From Pelagimonas varians (GTDB taxonomy: Bacteria > Pseudomonadota > Alphaproteobacteria > Rhodobacterales > Rhodobacteraceae), in the NCBI RefSeq assembly GCF_003208435.1, contig NZ_QKMF01000006.1, positions 124,001 to 188,000 of the forward strand: a stretch of 64,000 bases of DNA. The letters run 5' to 3'. The position numbers were made by a program, and so were the translations under genes. A model generated the notes under the pieces. The model saw only the letters and a list, made by a program, of their open reading frames with translations. It had not been told where the DNA came from and did not search any database. Below are positions 9,576-17,604 of the stretch, in pieces; position 1 is the first letter of the stretch, and every line of letters starts with the position of its first letter.

Positions 9576-10070
9576 TTAGGCCTGTCTGTTTGGCGCTAGA
9601 TCCTGAGGGGTCAATTCAAACGCCTTTCCAAACCCTCCATTCAAGAAGCCCCGCCTGACCTTCAGGCGTAAGAATGAAAAATCAGTAAAACCGATGTAGA
9701 GTTTCGCTTTGGGATACAGCCCCAAATAGTGGGGGGCGAGGCTCTGATAATCCGCGTCAGAGTGGTTGATGAATTCGGCTGTTCCTTGAAGACTGAGCCT
9801 CGGATGGGTCAGCGGGTCCCCCTTGTCTTTTGGTTCTCCGATGAGAAACGCGCAAGCTGGGTTGCGGCGCAGCGCTTGGGTGTGTGCGCTGAGGTCTGAC
9901 ACCAATGAAAGCGGTCCCCCTGAGGGGCACGGGACACATGAAATGCGGGTCACCATCGGGGAATTGCTATTTGGATCGGTGAAACCCAAAGCGGCGAACC
10001 GGGCTTCCTGCAGCAGTTTTTGGGCCAAAAGCCTGGCTTCATCATCAGTGGGACGAATTGGATTTGTCAT
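9576..10070 (-). CDS. Pyridoxamine-5'-phosphate-oxidase-fold protein (HugZ-like)
   Basis: A 164-residue single-domain split-barrel protein. The pattern RFAALGFTDP, then SGGPLSLVSDLSAHT, then CAFLIGEPKDKGDPL is typical of the PPOX group related to HugZ heme-utilisation proteins. Such proteins bind flavin or heme and may degrade heme, but many remain uncharacterised. No heme transport genes lie nearby, so substrate and role are open. It converges with lysK. Confidence 0.7.
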   Translation of the reverse strand: MTNPIRPTDDEARLLAQKLLQEARFAALGFTDPNSNSPMVTRISCVPCPSGGPLSLVSDLSAHTQALRRNPACAFLIGEPKDKGDPLTHPRLSLQGTAEFINHSDADYQSLAPHYLGLYPKAKLYIGFTDFSFLRLKVRRGFLNGGFGKAFELTPQDLAPNRQA

Positions 10071-10105
10071 CTCGGTAGTTTAGAAGGGCAAGGTGTGAAC
10101 GGCCA

Positions 10106-10771
10106 TTAGAATTCTGCCCAAAGCTCAACTTTCATTCCCATGGATGAATCACTGTGCACGCCCCAAGTGGCTCCGGTTTCGAGCATGTAGTGCTGGGTGA
10201 TCGGGAAAACGACCGAAGGCGCAATGCGCGCAAAGGGAGGATCCCCGTCAGGGACGCCTGTTTGCAACTGGACGATGAACTTGCGATCCATGGCCAGATT
10301 GCGCCCCCAAGTCAAATCGACTTTGTAGTCAGCTTTGCCAGAATCGGGGCGCAGCTCCATAAAACTTTCGATGCTGAGCCAGCCTTTTTCCAACCCCCAA
10401 CCGGCAGCCAGACCGGGCCGCACCACGCGCTCTTTCGAGATTTCTCCAAACCCGAACTGAACCGCTATTTTTGGCCCGTCGTCTTGGTCGCGTAAGGGAT
10501 ATTGCAAAAATGCGATAGCTTTGGTGTCGCCGGAAACCGAATTTCCAAAATCGATACCAATCATAAACCGATCGGTTAATCCGTATTCGAGATAAGCTGT
10601 GCGATATTCGCTGGTTGGGTCAGATGAGGCCCATTCTTCCAGATTTTGTGGCCACCCGAGGCGGACAGACACGCTGGCAAACCCCGACCCTTTTTCACGT
10701 GGCCAAGCGCCTGCGTGCCCCATTCCGGCGCTTAAACTCATGACCAACAAAGCAAGCGTGCCACGCAACAT
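10106..10771 (-). CDS. Putative outer-membrane beta-barrel protein, unknown function
   Basis: The protein has 221 residues. A signal peptide ends near residue 20 (GMGHA-GA). The mature part shows alternating hydrophobic strands rich in G, Y, F and W, and the chain ends in Phe (ELWAEF), as outer-membrane barrels often do. The size suggests an 8-10-stranded barrel. I do not recognise a named family. It is divergent from an orphan ParA gene, and the shared promoter region carries tandem CtrA-type sites. Confidence 0.6.
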   Translation of the reverse strand: MLRGTLALLVMSLSAGMGHAGAWPREKGSGFASVSVRLGWPQNLEEWASSDPTSEYRTAYLEYGLTDRFMIGIDFGNSVSGDTKAIAFLQYPLRDQDDGPKIAVQFGFGEISKERVVRPGLAAGWGLEKGWLSIESFMELRPDSGKADYKVDLTWGRNLAMDRKFIVQLQTGVPDGDPPFARIAPSVVFPITQHYMLETGATWGVHSDSSMGMKVELWAEF

Positions 10772-10806
10772 GGATAATTTTGCCCCTAGTTGCCGAAAAG
10801 AATGCC

Positions 10807-10842
10807 TTAAACTTAGTTAATAGTAAGTTAAGCGTAAGTTAA
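10807..10842. promoter_or_regulatory. Tandem CtrA-type sites in a divergent promoter region
   Basis: Four TTAA words start at 10807, 10817, 10828 and 10839. The last three are each separated by exactly 7 nt, giving two overlapping perfect TTAA-N7-TTAA sites; the first gap is 6 nt. The two 7-nt spacers are near-identical (TAGTAAG and GCGTAAG). TTAA-N7-TTAA is the established CtrA recognition pattern. The array sits 36 nt before the barrel-protein start and 66 nt before the ParA start. Confidence 0.6.
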
Positions 10843-10907
10843 GGGGGGCTGGCCTTTGGCTGACCCCGCGTGCAAGGTGATGCCCAACTAGCAATCAGGA
10901 GCGCCTT

Positions 10908-11549
10908 ATGCCGGGACATGTCATTACTGTTGCACAGCAAAAAGGTGGCAGTGGTAAAACCACGCTGGCTGCGCATTTGGCGCTCGGGTTTCGGCAGCAA
11001 GGCAAGCGCGTTGCTCTGGTTGATCTGGATCCTCAAGGCAGCCTCGGGCGTTGGTATATGACGCGGATCGAACGTGATCCAAGCCTGTGTGACGATCTGG
11101 ATTTCACCACTTCTTCAGCGTGGGGGATTTCGTTGGAATGCCGAAAACTGACCGCAAACAACGACTTGGTCATCATTGATACCCCGCCCAAGGCTGATAG
11201 TGATTTGCGCCCGGCGCTGCGCGTCGCCGATCTGGTTGTTGTGCCCGTATCTGCCAGCCACGTGGACCTTTGGGCCACGGAGGGGGTGCTAGACTTGGCG
11301 AACCGTGAAAACCGCGACACGCTTTTGGTGATGAACCGTACCCGCCAAGGCACCCGCCTTGGGGCCGAGGTGGCCCAAGCGGCTTTGCAACTTGGCGCTG
11401 ATGTCGCAAAGTCGGCCTTGGCGCACCGCGTTGGATATGCAGAAACCATGGGGCAGGGACTTGGCGTACTGGACGGCCGCAAGACAGCCGCAAGCGATGA
11501 AGTGCTTTCCCTTATGGCAGAGGTGGCGGAGCGTCTGGCAACAGGCTAA
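10908..11549 (+). CDS. Orphan ParA-family ATPase
   Basis: A 213-residue cytoplasmic ATPase of the ParA/MinD superfamily. It has the deviant Walker A with signature lysine (KGGSGKTT, Lys12 and Lys17), the VDLDPQGS motif near residue 37, and Walker B (LVIIDTPP). The chain is short, without the N-terminal DNA-binding extension of plasmid ParA proteins, and no parB follows, so it is not a chromosome partition cassette. It leads an apparent operon with the next gene (24-nt gap, AGGAG and GGAGA sites). Such ATPases position other cargos in the cell; what this one positions is unknown. Confidence 0.85.
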   Translation: MPGHVITVAQQKGGSGKTTLAAHLALGFRQQGKRVALVDLDPQGSLGRWYMTRIERDPSLCDDLDFTTSSAWGISLECRKLTANNDLVIIDTPPKADSDLRPALRVADLVVVPVSASHVDLWATEGVLDLANRENRDTLLVMNRTRQGTRLGAEVAQAALQLGADVAKSALAHRVGYAETMGQGLGVLDGRKTAASDEVLSLMAEVAERLATG

Positions 11550-11573
11550 AGACCCTGCCAAAGGAGAGCTTGA

Positions 11574-12434
11574 ATGACTGATCTTGCCGAACTGGCCCAA
11601 CTGATCCGCGCCGACTCCAAGACGCAGGGTCAACCTGTGTCCAAGCTTGGATATTTCTGCGCACCGTTCCGTCCCGCATCCGGGCCTTTTGCAGACAAGG
11701 TGATCAAAGTCTACCGCGGCTTGTCCGATGCTTCAGCTCTCGATAGGCTCAAAACCTGCCATGATGACTACGTTCAGGCAATGTACGATTCCAAAGTCGG
11801 ATTGCCTCAGACAGACTTCTACCTGTTGGACATGGACGGCACCCGTATCCCCGTTATTGTCCAAGAAGCGCTCCCTTCTGATAGTATGATGCGACCGCTG
11901 ATGCTGTCTCGACCCGTGGATGAAACGCTCGAGATGATGGAGGCCGCAGGCGAAGTTATCTCGACCTTCTGGCATTGGGCGCAGGACATCGACACCCGTA
12001 TCGGCTTCCACCCGTCTATCCGGAATTTTGCCTATGTGGATGGGCGTGCGGTTTTCTTCGATACATTTCCGCCGCTCATCCATTATTCCCGCGATGAAAT
12101 GGGCAAGATGCTTTTGACCTTTTCGGACAAGCGGCTGATGCGAGTCGTTGGTCCTCTCTTTCAAAACAAGGTCACAGGCATTCAGGACGAATGGTATTCC
12201 CCTCCCGAAACCCTTGTTGGTCTTGTGGGGTCGGCGTGCCGGTTGCGCCCCGATGATGCGCAAGCCTATCTAAGTTGGGGCCGCGATTTTGCGCAGCGCC
12301 GGATGCAGCCGTGGCTGGATGAGGCCTTGGCCGGCATGCAAGAACCGCCCCGCTTACCGGGCTACTGGACGGGTTTCCGAAAACTTCTGGGTCTTCAGGG
12401 GGAGCCGAATCTCAAAGAAAAAGGCGAGACCTAA
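11574..12434 (+). CDS. Uncharacterised protein with a kinase-fold-like core
   Basis: A soluble 286-residue protein. I do not recognise the family for certain; it resembles DUF6206. The order of motifs recalls small-molecule and lipid kinases: Lys45 in VIKVYRG, a hinge-like IVQEAL near 95-100, HPSIRN (His146 to Asn151), and FFDTFPP (Asp163) in place of DFG. In ordinary kinases an Asp precedes the HPxxN stretch; here the equivalent position looks like Gly, so it may be inactive or unusual. Co-transcription with the ParA ATPase suggests a joint role. Its stop lies inside a terminator stem. Confidence 0.5.
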   Translation: MTDLAELAQLIRADSKTQGQPVSKLGYFCAPFRPASGPFADKVIKVYRGLSDASALDRLKTCHDDYVQAMYDSKVGLPQTDFYLLDMDGTRIPVIVQEALPSDSMMRPLMLSRPVDETLEMMEAAGEVISTFWHWAQDIDTRIGFHPSIRNFAYVDGRAVFFDTFPPLIHYSRDEMGKMLLTFSDKRLMRVVGPLFQNKVTGIQDEWYSPPETLVGLVGSACRLRPDDAQAYLSWGRDFAQRRMQPWLDEALAGMQEPPRLPGYWTGFRKLLGLQGEPNLKEKGET

Positions 12435-12446
12435 GCCCCGCCTTTT
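12421..12446 (+). terminator. Weak intrinsic terminator overlapping a stop codon
   Basis: AAGGCG pairs with CGCCTT and is followed by TTCTTC. The TAA stop of the kinase-like gene lies in the loop. Confidence 0.5.
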
Positions 12447-12450
12447 CTTC

Positions 12451-12493
12451 TGTCCAAAAATATCCCGGGGAGCGCGAGGGGCTGGCCCCTCGC
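12451..12493. repeat. Hairpin preceded by the CCAAAAATATCCC motif
   Basis: CCAAAAATATCCC is followed by a 9-bp perfect hairpin (GCGAGGGGC with GCCCCTCGC, 2-nt loop) in the convergent gap before the transaldolase-family gene. I recall similar CCAAAAATATCCC-plus-hairpin blocks between genes in other Rhodobacteraceae. Only one copy is seen here. Confidence 0.5.
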
Positions 12494-12512
12494 ATCCACC
12501 CTAGCGTCCAAA

Positions 12513-13166
12513 TTAGACGATTTTGATACCTGCTTTTGCGATATCAGCCATAAAACCGGCCAGACCTTTGTCAGTCAAAACGTGGTTTGCCATTGCTTTG
12601 ATAACGGCGGGAGGGGCGGTCGCCACATCAGCACCGATTTTCGCACAATCGCTCATGTGGTTGGCATTGCGGATAGAAGCCGCCAGAATTTGAGTGTCAA
12701 ATCCGTAGTTGTCATAGATATCGCGAATGTCGGAAATCAGTTCCAACCCATCCAGATTGATGTCGTCCAAACGGCCAATGAAGGGCGAAATGAATGTCGC
12801 ACCGGCTTTTGCTGCCAGCAGCGCCTGATTGGCCGAGAAACACAGGGTGACGTTTACCATTTTTCCTTCGCCTGACAATACTTTACAGGCTTTCAGCCCG
12901 TCCCATGTCAATGGCACTTTTACGGCAATGTTTTCGGCAATCTCGGCCAGTTTGCGGCCTTCGGTGATCATCGAATCGGCGTCTAGGGCAACAACTTCGG
13001 CAGAAACAGGACCTTCAACCAGATCACAGATCTCTTTGGTAACTTCCAGAATGTCACGGCCGGATTTGGCGATGATTGATGGGTTGGTTGTGACGCCGTC
13101 GACCATGCCAAGGTCGTTGAGTTCGGCGATTGCAGCGATATCGGCAGTGTCTACAAAGAATTTCAT
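12513..13166 (-). CDS. fsa: Transaldolase family protein (fructose-6-phosphate aldolase-like)
   Basis: A 217-residue single-domain TIM barrel of the small transaldolase subfamily, which contains both true transaldolases of the short type and fructose-6-phosphate aldolase. The N terminus [10 protein letters not shown] and GVTTNPSI are family hallmarks. The Schiff-base lysine is in IAVKVPLTW (Lys83). Sequence alone cannot tell transaldolase from aldolase; in a pentose-phosphate context transaldolase is more likely. GGAGGG lies upstream of the ATG. It is divergent from priA. Confidence 0.88.
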   Translation of the reverse strand: MKFFVDTADIAAIAELNDLGMVDGVTTNPSIIAKSGRDILEVTKEICDLVEGPVSAEVVALDADSMITEGRKLAEIAENIAVKVPLTWDGLKACKVLSGEGKMVNVTLCFSANQALLAAKAGATFISPFIGRLDDINLDGLELISDIRDIYDNYGFDTQILAASIRNANHMSDCAKIGADVATAPPAVIKAMANHVLTDKGLAGFMADIAKAGIKIV

Positions 13167-13285
13167 AGCGGTTGGCCCTCCAGGCGAAGCTTGGCAATTG
13201 ATCGCCGGTGTCTTACCTCAGGAAGGGCGCTACAGGAAGCCTCATTGTCAGAGTATTGTTGGCGCTAACGTTGAGCAGAGGTGTG

Positions 13286-15475
13286 ATGCAGGGGTTCTTT
13301 GACGAAAACGCGCTGGTAGCGGTACAGACAACGCAGCCTCTTGACCGGTTGCTGGATTACCGTGCGCCAGAAGGCGGCTGTCACCTTGGCGCTTTTGTTG
13401 AGGTGCCACTTGGGCCGCGCAAGGTGATCGGCGTTGTTTGGGGGGCGGGACGCGGCGACTTTGACTATTCCAAGATAAGACAGGTTATCCGGGTGCTTGA
13501 TGTTGCGCCGATGCGTGATGAAATGCGAAGCTTTTTGGAACGCTGCGGTGCCTACACCTTGACGCAGATGAACGCGATGCTGCGCTTGGGTACCCGTGCG
13601 CCCGGCTTGGGCGATCCGCCGTCGATGCAAAAAATATACCGCTTGGGCGAGGGCGAACCGCCGCGCATGACGGATGCCCGCCGGCGGGTGCTTGAGGCCT
13701 GCCATGACATGGGCGGGCTGTCTTTGACGCTCAAGGAGTTGGCCGAATCGGCAGGTGTTACGACTTCTGTGGTCAAAGGTTTGGTGAAGACCGGCGCGGT
13801 GCGCGAAGAGCAAAGCCCGCGCGACACTGCCTTTGCTATGCTTGATCCGGATCACGGCGGCAAAGACCTGACAGAAGATCAAGAAGAAGCGGCGTCGATG
13901 CTGCGGGCGGGACAAGCCTCGCTTGAATATAATACCGTACTTTTGAAAGGCGTGACCGGATCGGGAAAGACCGAGGTCTATTTGGAAGCCGTCGCAGAAT
14001 GCTTGCGGCAAGGGCGGCAAGCCTTGGTGCTGTTACCTGAAATCGCCCTGACCGGTGAATTCCTGACACGGGTCGAAGCACGCTTTGGAGCCAAACCGGC
14101 GGAGTGGCATTCTGGTGTGACGATGACGGAACGCCGCCGGGTGTGGAAGATGGTCGCTCAGGGGCAGGCGCAGATGGTCGTTGGGGCCAGATCGGCGCTG
14201 TTCTTACCCTTCCAGCGCTTGGGACTGATTGTTGTCGATGAGGAACATGACACCTCCTACAAGCAAGATGATGGTGTGCTTTACAATGCCCGCGATATGG
14301 CTGTTCTACGGGCTTCGATCCTTGGGGCACAGGTGGTTTTGGCATCCGCAACACCTTCGCTGGAAAGCTGGAATAACGCGGAAACAGGAAAATATAGCCG
14401 TGTCATTTTGAATTCGCGCTACGGGCCTGCGATTTTGCCCAAGATGAAAACGATCGACATGCGGGCGGAAACCTTGCCGTCGAACCGCTGGATTTCGCCG
14501 ACCCTGAGGCGAGCAGTCCAGGCCCGGGTCGGGCAGGGCGAGCAGGCTTTGTTGTTCTTGAACAGACGTGGCTATGCGCCGGTGACGCTGTGCCGAGCCT
14601 GTGGGCAACAGATTGCCTGTGATGATTGCGACGCCCGCATGGTTGAACACAGGTTCCTCAAGCGGTTGGTGTGTCACCAATGCGGTGAAAGCAAACCGAT
14701 GCCCGAAGTTTGCCCATCATGTGAAGCCGTGGACAAGCTTGCTCCAGTTGGTCCGGGGGTGGAGCGGTTGGCAGAAGAGGCAAAGGAGCTGTTCCCAGAC
14801 GCCCGAATTGCCGTTCTATCATCGGATTTGTACGGGACGGCACGCGAACTGAAAGGCCAGATCGAAGCGATTGCCGAAGGCGCAGCAGACATCATCATTG
14901 GCACGCAGTTGGTGGCCAAGGGGCACAACTTTCCTTTGCTCACACTGGTTGGAGTAATCGATTCGGATTTGGGGCTGCAAGGATCGGATTTGCGGGCCGC
15001 CGAACGGACGTTTCAACTGATGCGGCAGGTGGCCGGGCGTGCAGGGCGGGCGGAAAAGCCGGGAACAGCAATGTTGCAAACGTTTCAGCCCGAACATCCG
15101 GTGATCCGTGCGATCTTGGCAGGCGACGAGGAGGCGTTCTGGAAGGCCGAGTTGGATGAGCGCCGTGCAGCCGCCATGCCGCCTTTCGGGCGTTTGGCGG
15201 GGGTCGTTCTGTCGGGGGAGGACGTTGGGAAGGTCTTTGATTTGGGCAATCATCTGGCGCGAAATGATACACCGTTGCGGCGGGTAGGGGCGACAGTGTT
15301 TGGCCCGGCTCCTGCACCGATTGCGCGGGTGCGTGGACGCCATCGGGTCAGGTTGCTTGTTAAAGCTCCGAAAGACGTGATGTTGCAAAGGGCCTTGGCG
15401 GAGTGGGCGGCGCAAGTTCAACTAAAGGGCGACTTGCGCATGTCGATCGACATTGATCCGCAAAATTTCTTTTGA
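13286..15475 (+). CDS. priA: Primosomal replication restart helicase PriA
   Basis: A 3'-5' DNA helicase that reloads the replisome at stalled forks. It has an N-terminal 3'BD-like part, Walker A GVTGSGKTEVY, a VDEEHD Walker B, and a zinc-binding insertion with eight cysteines (CRACGQQIACDDC, then CHQC and CPSC). Downstream are GTQLVAKGHNFP and QVAGRAGR. I start at ATG 13286 (AGAGG upstream), giving 729 residues; 78 nt of further upstream frame have no site and would reach into the fsa promoter. It stands as a single gene. Confidence 0.93.
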   Translation: MQGFFDENALVAVQTTQPLDRLLDYRAPEGGCHLGAFVEVPLGPRKVIGVVWGAGRGDFDYSKIRQVIRVLDVAPMRDEMRSFLERCGAYTLTQMNAMLRLGTRAPGLGDPPSMQKIYRLGEGEPPRMTDARRRVLEACHDMGGLSLTLKELAESAGVTTSVVKGLVKTGAVREEQSPRDTAFAMLDPDHGGKDLTEDQEEAASMLRAGQASLEYNTVLLKGVTGSGKTEVYLEAVAECLRQGRQALVLLPEIALTGEFLTRVEARFGAKPAEWHSGVTMTERRRVWKMVAQGQAQMVVGARSALFLPFQRLGLIVVDEEHDTSYKQDDGVLYNARDMAVLRASILGAQVVLASATPSLESWNNAETGKYSRVILNSRYGPAILPKMKTIDMRAETLPSNRWISPTLRRAVQARVGQGEQALLFLNRRGYAPVTLCRACGQQIACDDCDARMVEHRFLKRLVCHQCGESKPMPEVCPSCEAVDKLAPVGPGVERLAEEAKELFPDARIAVLSSDLYGTARELKGQIEAIAEGAADIIIGTQLVAKGHNFPLLTLVGVIDSDLGLQGSDLRAAERTFQLMRQVAGRAGRAEKPGTAMLQTFQPEHPVIRAILAGDEEAFWKAELDERRAAAMPPFGRLAGVVLSGEDVGKVFDLGNHLARNDTPLRRVGATVFGPAPAPIARVRGRHRVRLLVKAPKDVMLQRALAEWAAQVQLKGDLRMSIDIDPQNFF

Positions 15476-15543
15476 CGCAGAGTTTCGCTGCTGGCGCGGG
15501 CCATGCCCCGCACACTACAGATTGCGTTCAGGCCACGCAGGCC

Positions 15544-15561
15544 TTGGGGGCGAACCCCCAA
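15544..15561. terminator. Stable GC hairpin after priA, without a T-run
   Basis: TTGGGGG and CCCCCAA form a perfect 7-bp stem with a CGAA tetraloop. There is no T-run, so it may stabilise the mRNA or act with Rho. A smaller hairpin (GCGGG with CCCGC) lies at about 15496-15512. Confidence 0.4.
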
Positions 15562-15677
15562 ACCCCGTCTTCGGACCAAAGCATCGTGATTGAGGCATCA
15601 GGGCGTATTGGTCACAAGAGGCTGTGAAATGATGACTGTATCTTGTTTGTCTGACAGGGCGGCTCTACATCAACTTC

Positions 15678-16472
15678 ATGAGAAGATGGATCCCTTTTTT
15701 GAAATCCCATCCCCAAGTTGCCGTTGTTCGGCTGCAAGGGGCGATTGGTGCCTCTGGGCGCGGTAGCCTGAGTGATCGGTCCGTGGCCAGTATTCTGGAA
15801 AAAGCATTCAAGCGTAAACCTGATGCGGTGGCGCTTGAGATTAATTCTCCGGGGGGCTCTCCGGTGCAAAGCGCCCTCATCGGTGCGCGTATCAGACGCC
15901 TGGCGGATGAAAACGATGTGCCTGTCTATGCCTTTGTAGAGGATGTTGCGGCCTCTGGTGGGTATTGGTTGGCTTCAGCCGCGGATGAAATCATTGCCGA
16001 CAGTTGTTCGATCCTTGGATCTATCGGCGTGATATCCGCCGGGTTCGGTGCGCATGTTTTCTTGCAAAGGCAAGGGATTGAGCGGCGGGTTCACACTGCG
16101 GGGAAATCCAAAAGCATGCTGGATCCGTTCCGCCCCGAGAACGAGGAAGACGTCGCGCGTCTGAATCGCTTGTTGGAACAGTTACATGATCAGTTCATTG
16201 CCCATGTCCGCACGCGGCGCGGCGACAAGTTGACGAACAACCCCGATCTGTTCACTGGCGAAGTTTGGATTGGCCAATCGGCGGTGGACGAAGGGCTAGC
16301 GGACGGCATCGGCCATCTGGTTCCTGCGATGAAAGATCGATTTGGCGACAAGGTGAAGTTCCATCGTTTGGAACAGAAAAAGCCGTTTTTACCTCGAATT
16401 GGCATTCAGGCCATGCAAGGAGCGCTGGGCGAGATTGAGGAACGCGCTGAATTTGCGCGATTTGGTCTTTGA
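15678..16472 (+). CDS. S49 family signal peptide peptidase-like serine protease
   Basis: A 264-residue protease of the SppA/SohB family, which cleaves peptides in or at the membrane with a Ser/Lys dyad. The nucleophile is Ser93 in DVAASGGYWLAS. The general base is most likely Lys145 in HTAGKSKSMLDPF. LEINSPGGSP, the oxyanion-side motif, is at about 53-62. There is no clear N-terminal signal anchor beyond a short hydrophobic strand, as in some short SppA homologues. Its stop directly abuts the ATG of a 55-residue membrane peptide, so the two are probably translated together. Confidence 0.87.
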   Translation: MRRWIPFLKSHPQVAVVRLQGAIGASGRGSLSDRSVASILEKAFKRKPDAVALEINSPGGSPVQSALIGARIRRLADENDVPVYAFVEDVAASGGYWLASAADEIIADSCSILGSIGVISAGFGAHVFLQRQGIERRVHTAGKSKSMLDPFRPENEEDVARLNRLLEQLHDQFIAHVRTRRGDKLTNNPDLFTGEVWIGQSAVDEGLADGIGHLVPAMKDRFGDKVKFHRLEQKKPFLPRIGIQAMQGALGEIEERAEFARFGL

Positions 16473-16640
16473 ATGCTGGTCAAGATTGTCTCAATCTTTT
16501 TGGTGTTTATAGCTGTTCTTGCGATGTTCGGACGTTTGCGATTTCCCGGCCAAGCCCGGTTGAATTCAGCTAAATGCCCCAAGTGCGGGCGCTACAAGAT
16601 TGGCCGGGGTCCATGCGACTGCGGCAAACGAAAGGGCTGA
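16473..16640 (+). CDS. 55-residue membrane peptide with a zinc-knuckle tail
   Basis: Begins directly after the protease stop (TGA-ATG) and ends 1 nt before the antiporter start. It has a hydrophobic N-terminal helix (about residues 4-21) and a basic tail with CPKCGRYKIGRGPCDC, a four-cysteine knuckle that could bind zinc. The tight spacing on both sides and the ordered cysteines argue that it is real, although it is short. Its function is unknown; a zinc-binding adaptor for the protease at the membrane is a guess. Confidence 0.7.
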   Translation: MLVKIVSIFLVFIAVLAMFGRLRFPGQARLNSAKCPKCGRYKIGRGPCDCGKRKG

Positions 16641-16641
16641 A

Positions 16642-17589
16642 ATGGTCTTTGTCTTAGCGGTTTTGGGTCTTTTGATCCTGCTTTTGGCTGGTGATGCTTT
16701 GGTCAAGGGGGCGGTTAATCTCAGCCTTCGTGTGGGTATTCCTGCGCTGATCGTCAGTTTGACCATTGTTGCCTTTGGCACCTCGGCACCTGAATTGCTG
16801 ATTTCTATCAAGGCTGCACTTAGCGGTGTACCCGGCATCGCGTTGGGCAATGTGATTGGATCAAACACCGCCAATGTGCTGTTGGTTTTGGGCGTTCCGG
16901 CCATGATCACTGTGATGCACACCAGCCAATGCGACACGTCCAAAAGCTATTATCAGATGATGATGGCCACGGCTTTGTTCATTGCATTGGCCTTTCGAGG
17001 GGTGTTTGACTGGGTGGCTGGCGTGGTCTTGCTGACGGTCCTAGCCTACATTCTGTTCGCTACGATGCAGGACGCGCTCGCCCACCGCAAAGTAGGTCAA
17101 GGGATCGAAGATCTCGAAGAGCCTGAAGGGGCCGACCCGGACATGCCTTGGTGGAAGATCTTTTTGTTTTTGCTGCTCGGTATGATTGGCTTACCTCTTG
17201 GCGCGGACATGTTGGTGGATAGCGCGACCGAGATTGCGGTGATGTTTGGTGTGCCGGACACGGTGATTGGATTGACGCTGGTGGCGGTGGGGACGTCGAT
17301 GCCGGAACTGGCAACCACTGTGATGGCAGCGATCCGGAAACAGGCTGATGTGGCCATAGGCAATGTGATCGGGTCGAACATGTTCAACTTGCTGGCGGTC
17401 ATTGGCGTTGCATCCTTGATTGCACCGATGCCTGTTGATCCGGCGTTCTTGCGATTTGACATCTGGGTGATGCTGGCTACATCCGCATTGTTGATCCCCT
17501 TCGTTCTAATGAAGTTTGATTTGGGGCGGGTATGGGGTGTTGTTTTGACAGGGCTATACGTGACTTACATTGGCGTTGTCCTAGTCTAA
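16642..17589 (+). CDS. Calcium/sodium antiporter (CaCA family, YrbG-like)
   Basis: A 315-residue inner-membrane cation antiporter with about ten membrane helices in two inverted halves. The two alpha repeats are clear: VAFGTSAPELLIS with GNVIGSNTANV in the first half, and VAVGTSMPELATT with GNVIGSNMFNL in the second. These carry the ion-binding Glu and Ser/Asn residues. I start at ATG 16642, 1 nt after the small peptide stop. It precedes an SDR gene by 15 nt in the same operon. Physiological ion choice (Ca/Na or Ca/H) cannot be read from sequence. Confidence 0.9.
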   Translation: MVFVLAVLGLLILLLAGDALVKGAVNLSLRVGIPALIVSLTIVAFGTSAPELLISIKAALSGVPGIALGNVIGSNTANVLLVLGVPAMITVMHTSQCDTSKSYYQMMMATALFIALAFRGVFDWVAGVVLLTVLAYILFATMQDALAHRKVGQGIEDLEEPEGADPDMPWWKIFLFLLLGMIGLPLGADMLVDSATEIAVMFGVPDTVIGLTLVAVGTSMPELATTVMAAIRKQADVAIGNVIGSNMFNLLAVIGVASLIAPMPVDPAFLRFDIWVMLATSALLIPFVLMKFDLGRVWGVVLTGLYVTYIGVVLV

Positions 17590-17604
17590 GGAGGCACGCA
17601 CAGT

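Noticed and set aside
10908-11549. Chromosome or plasmid partition locus
   Set aside because: There is a ParA-type ATPase but no ParB, no parS-like repeats and no replication gene next to it.
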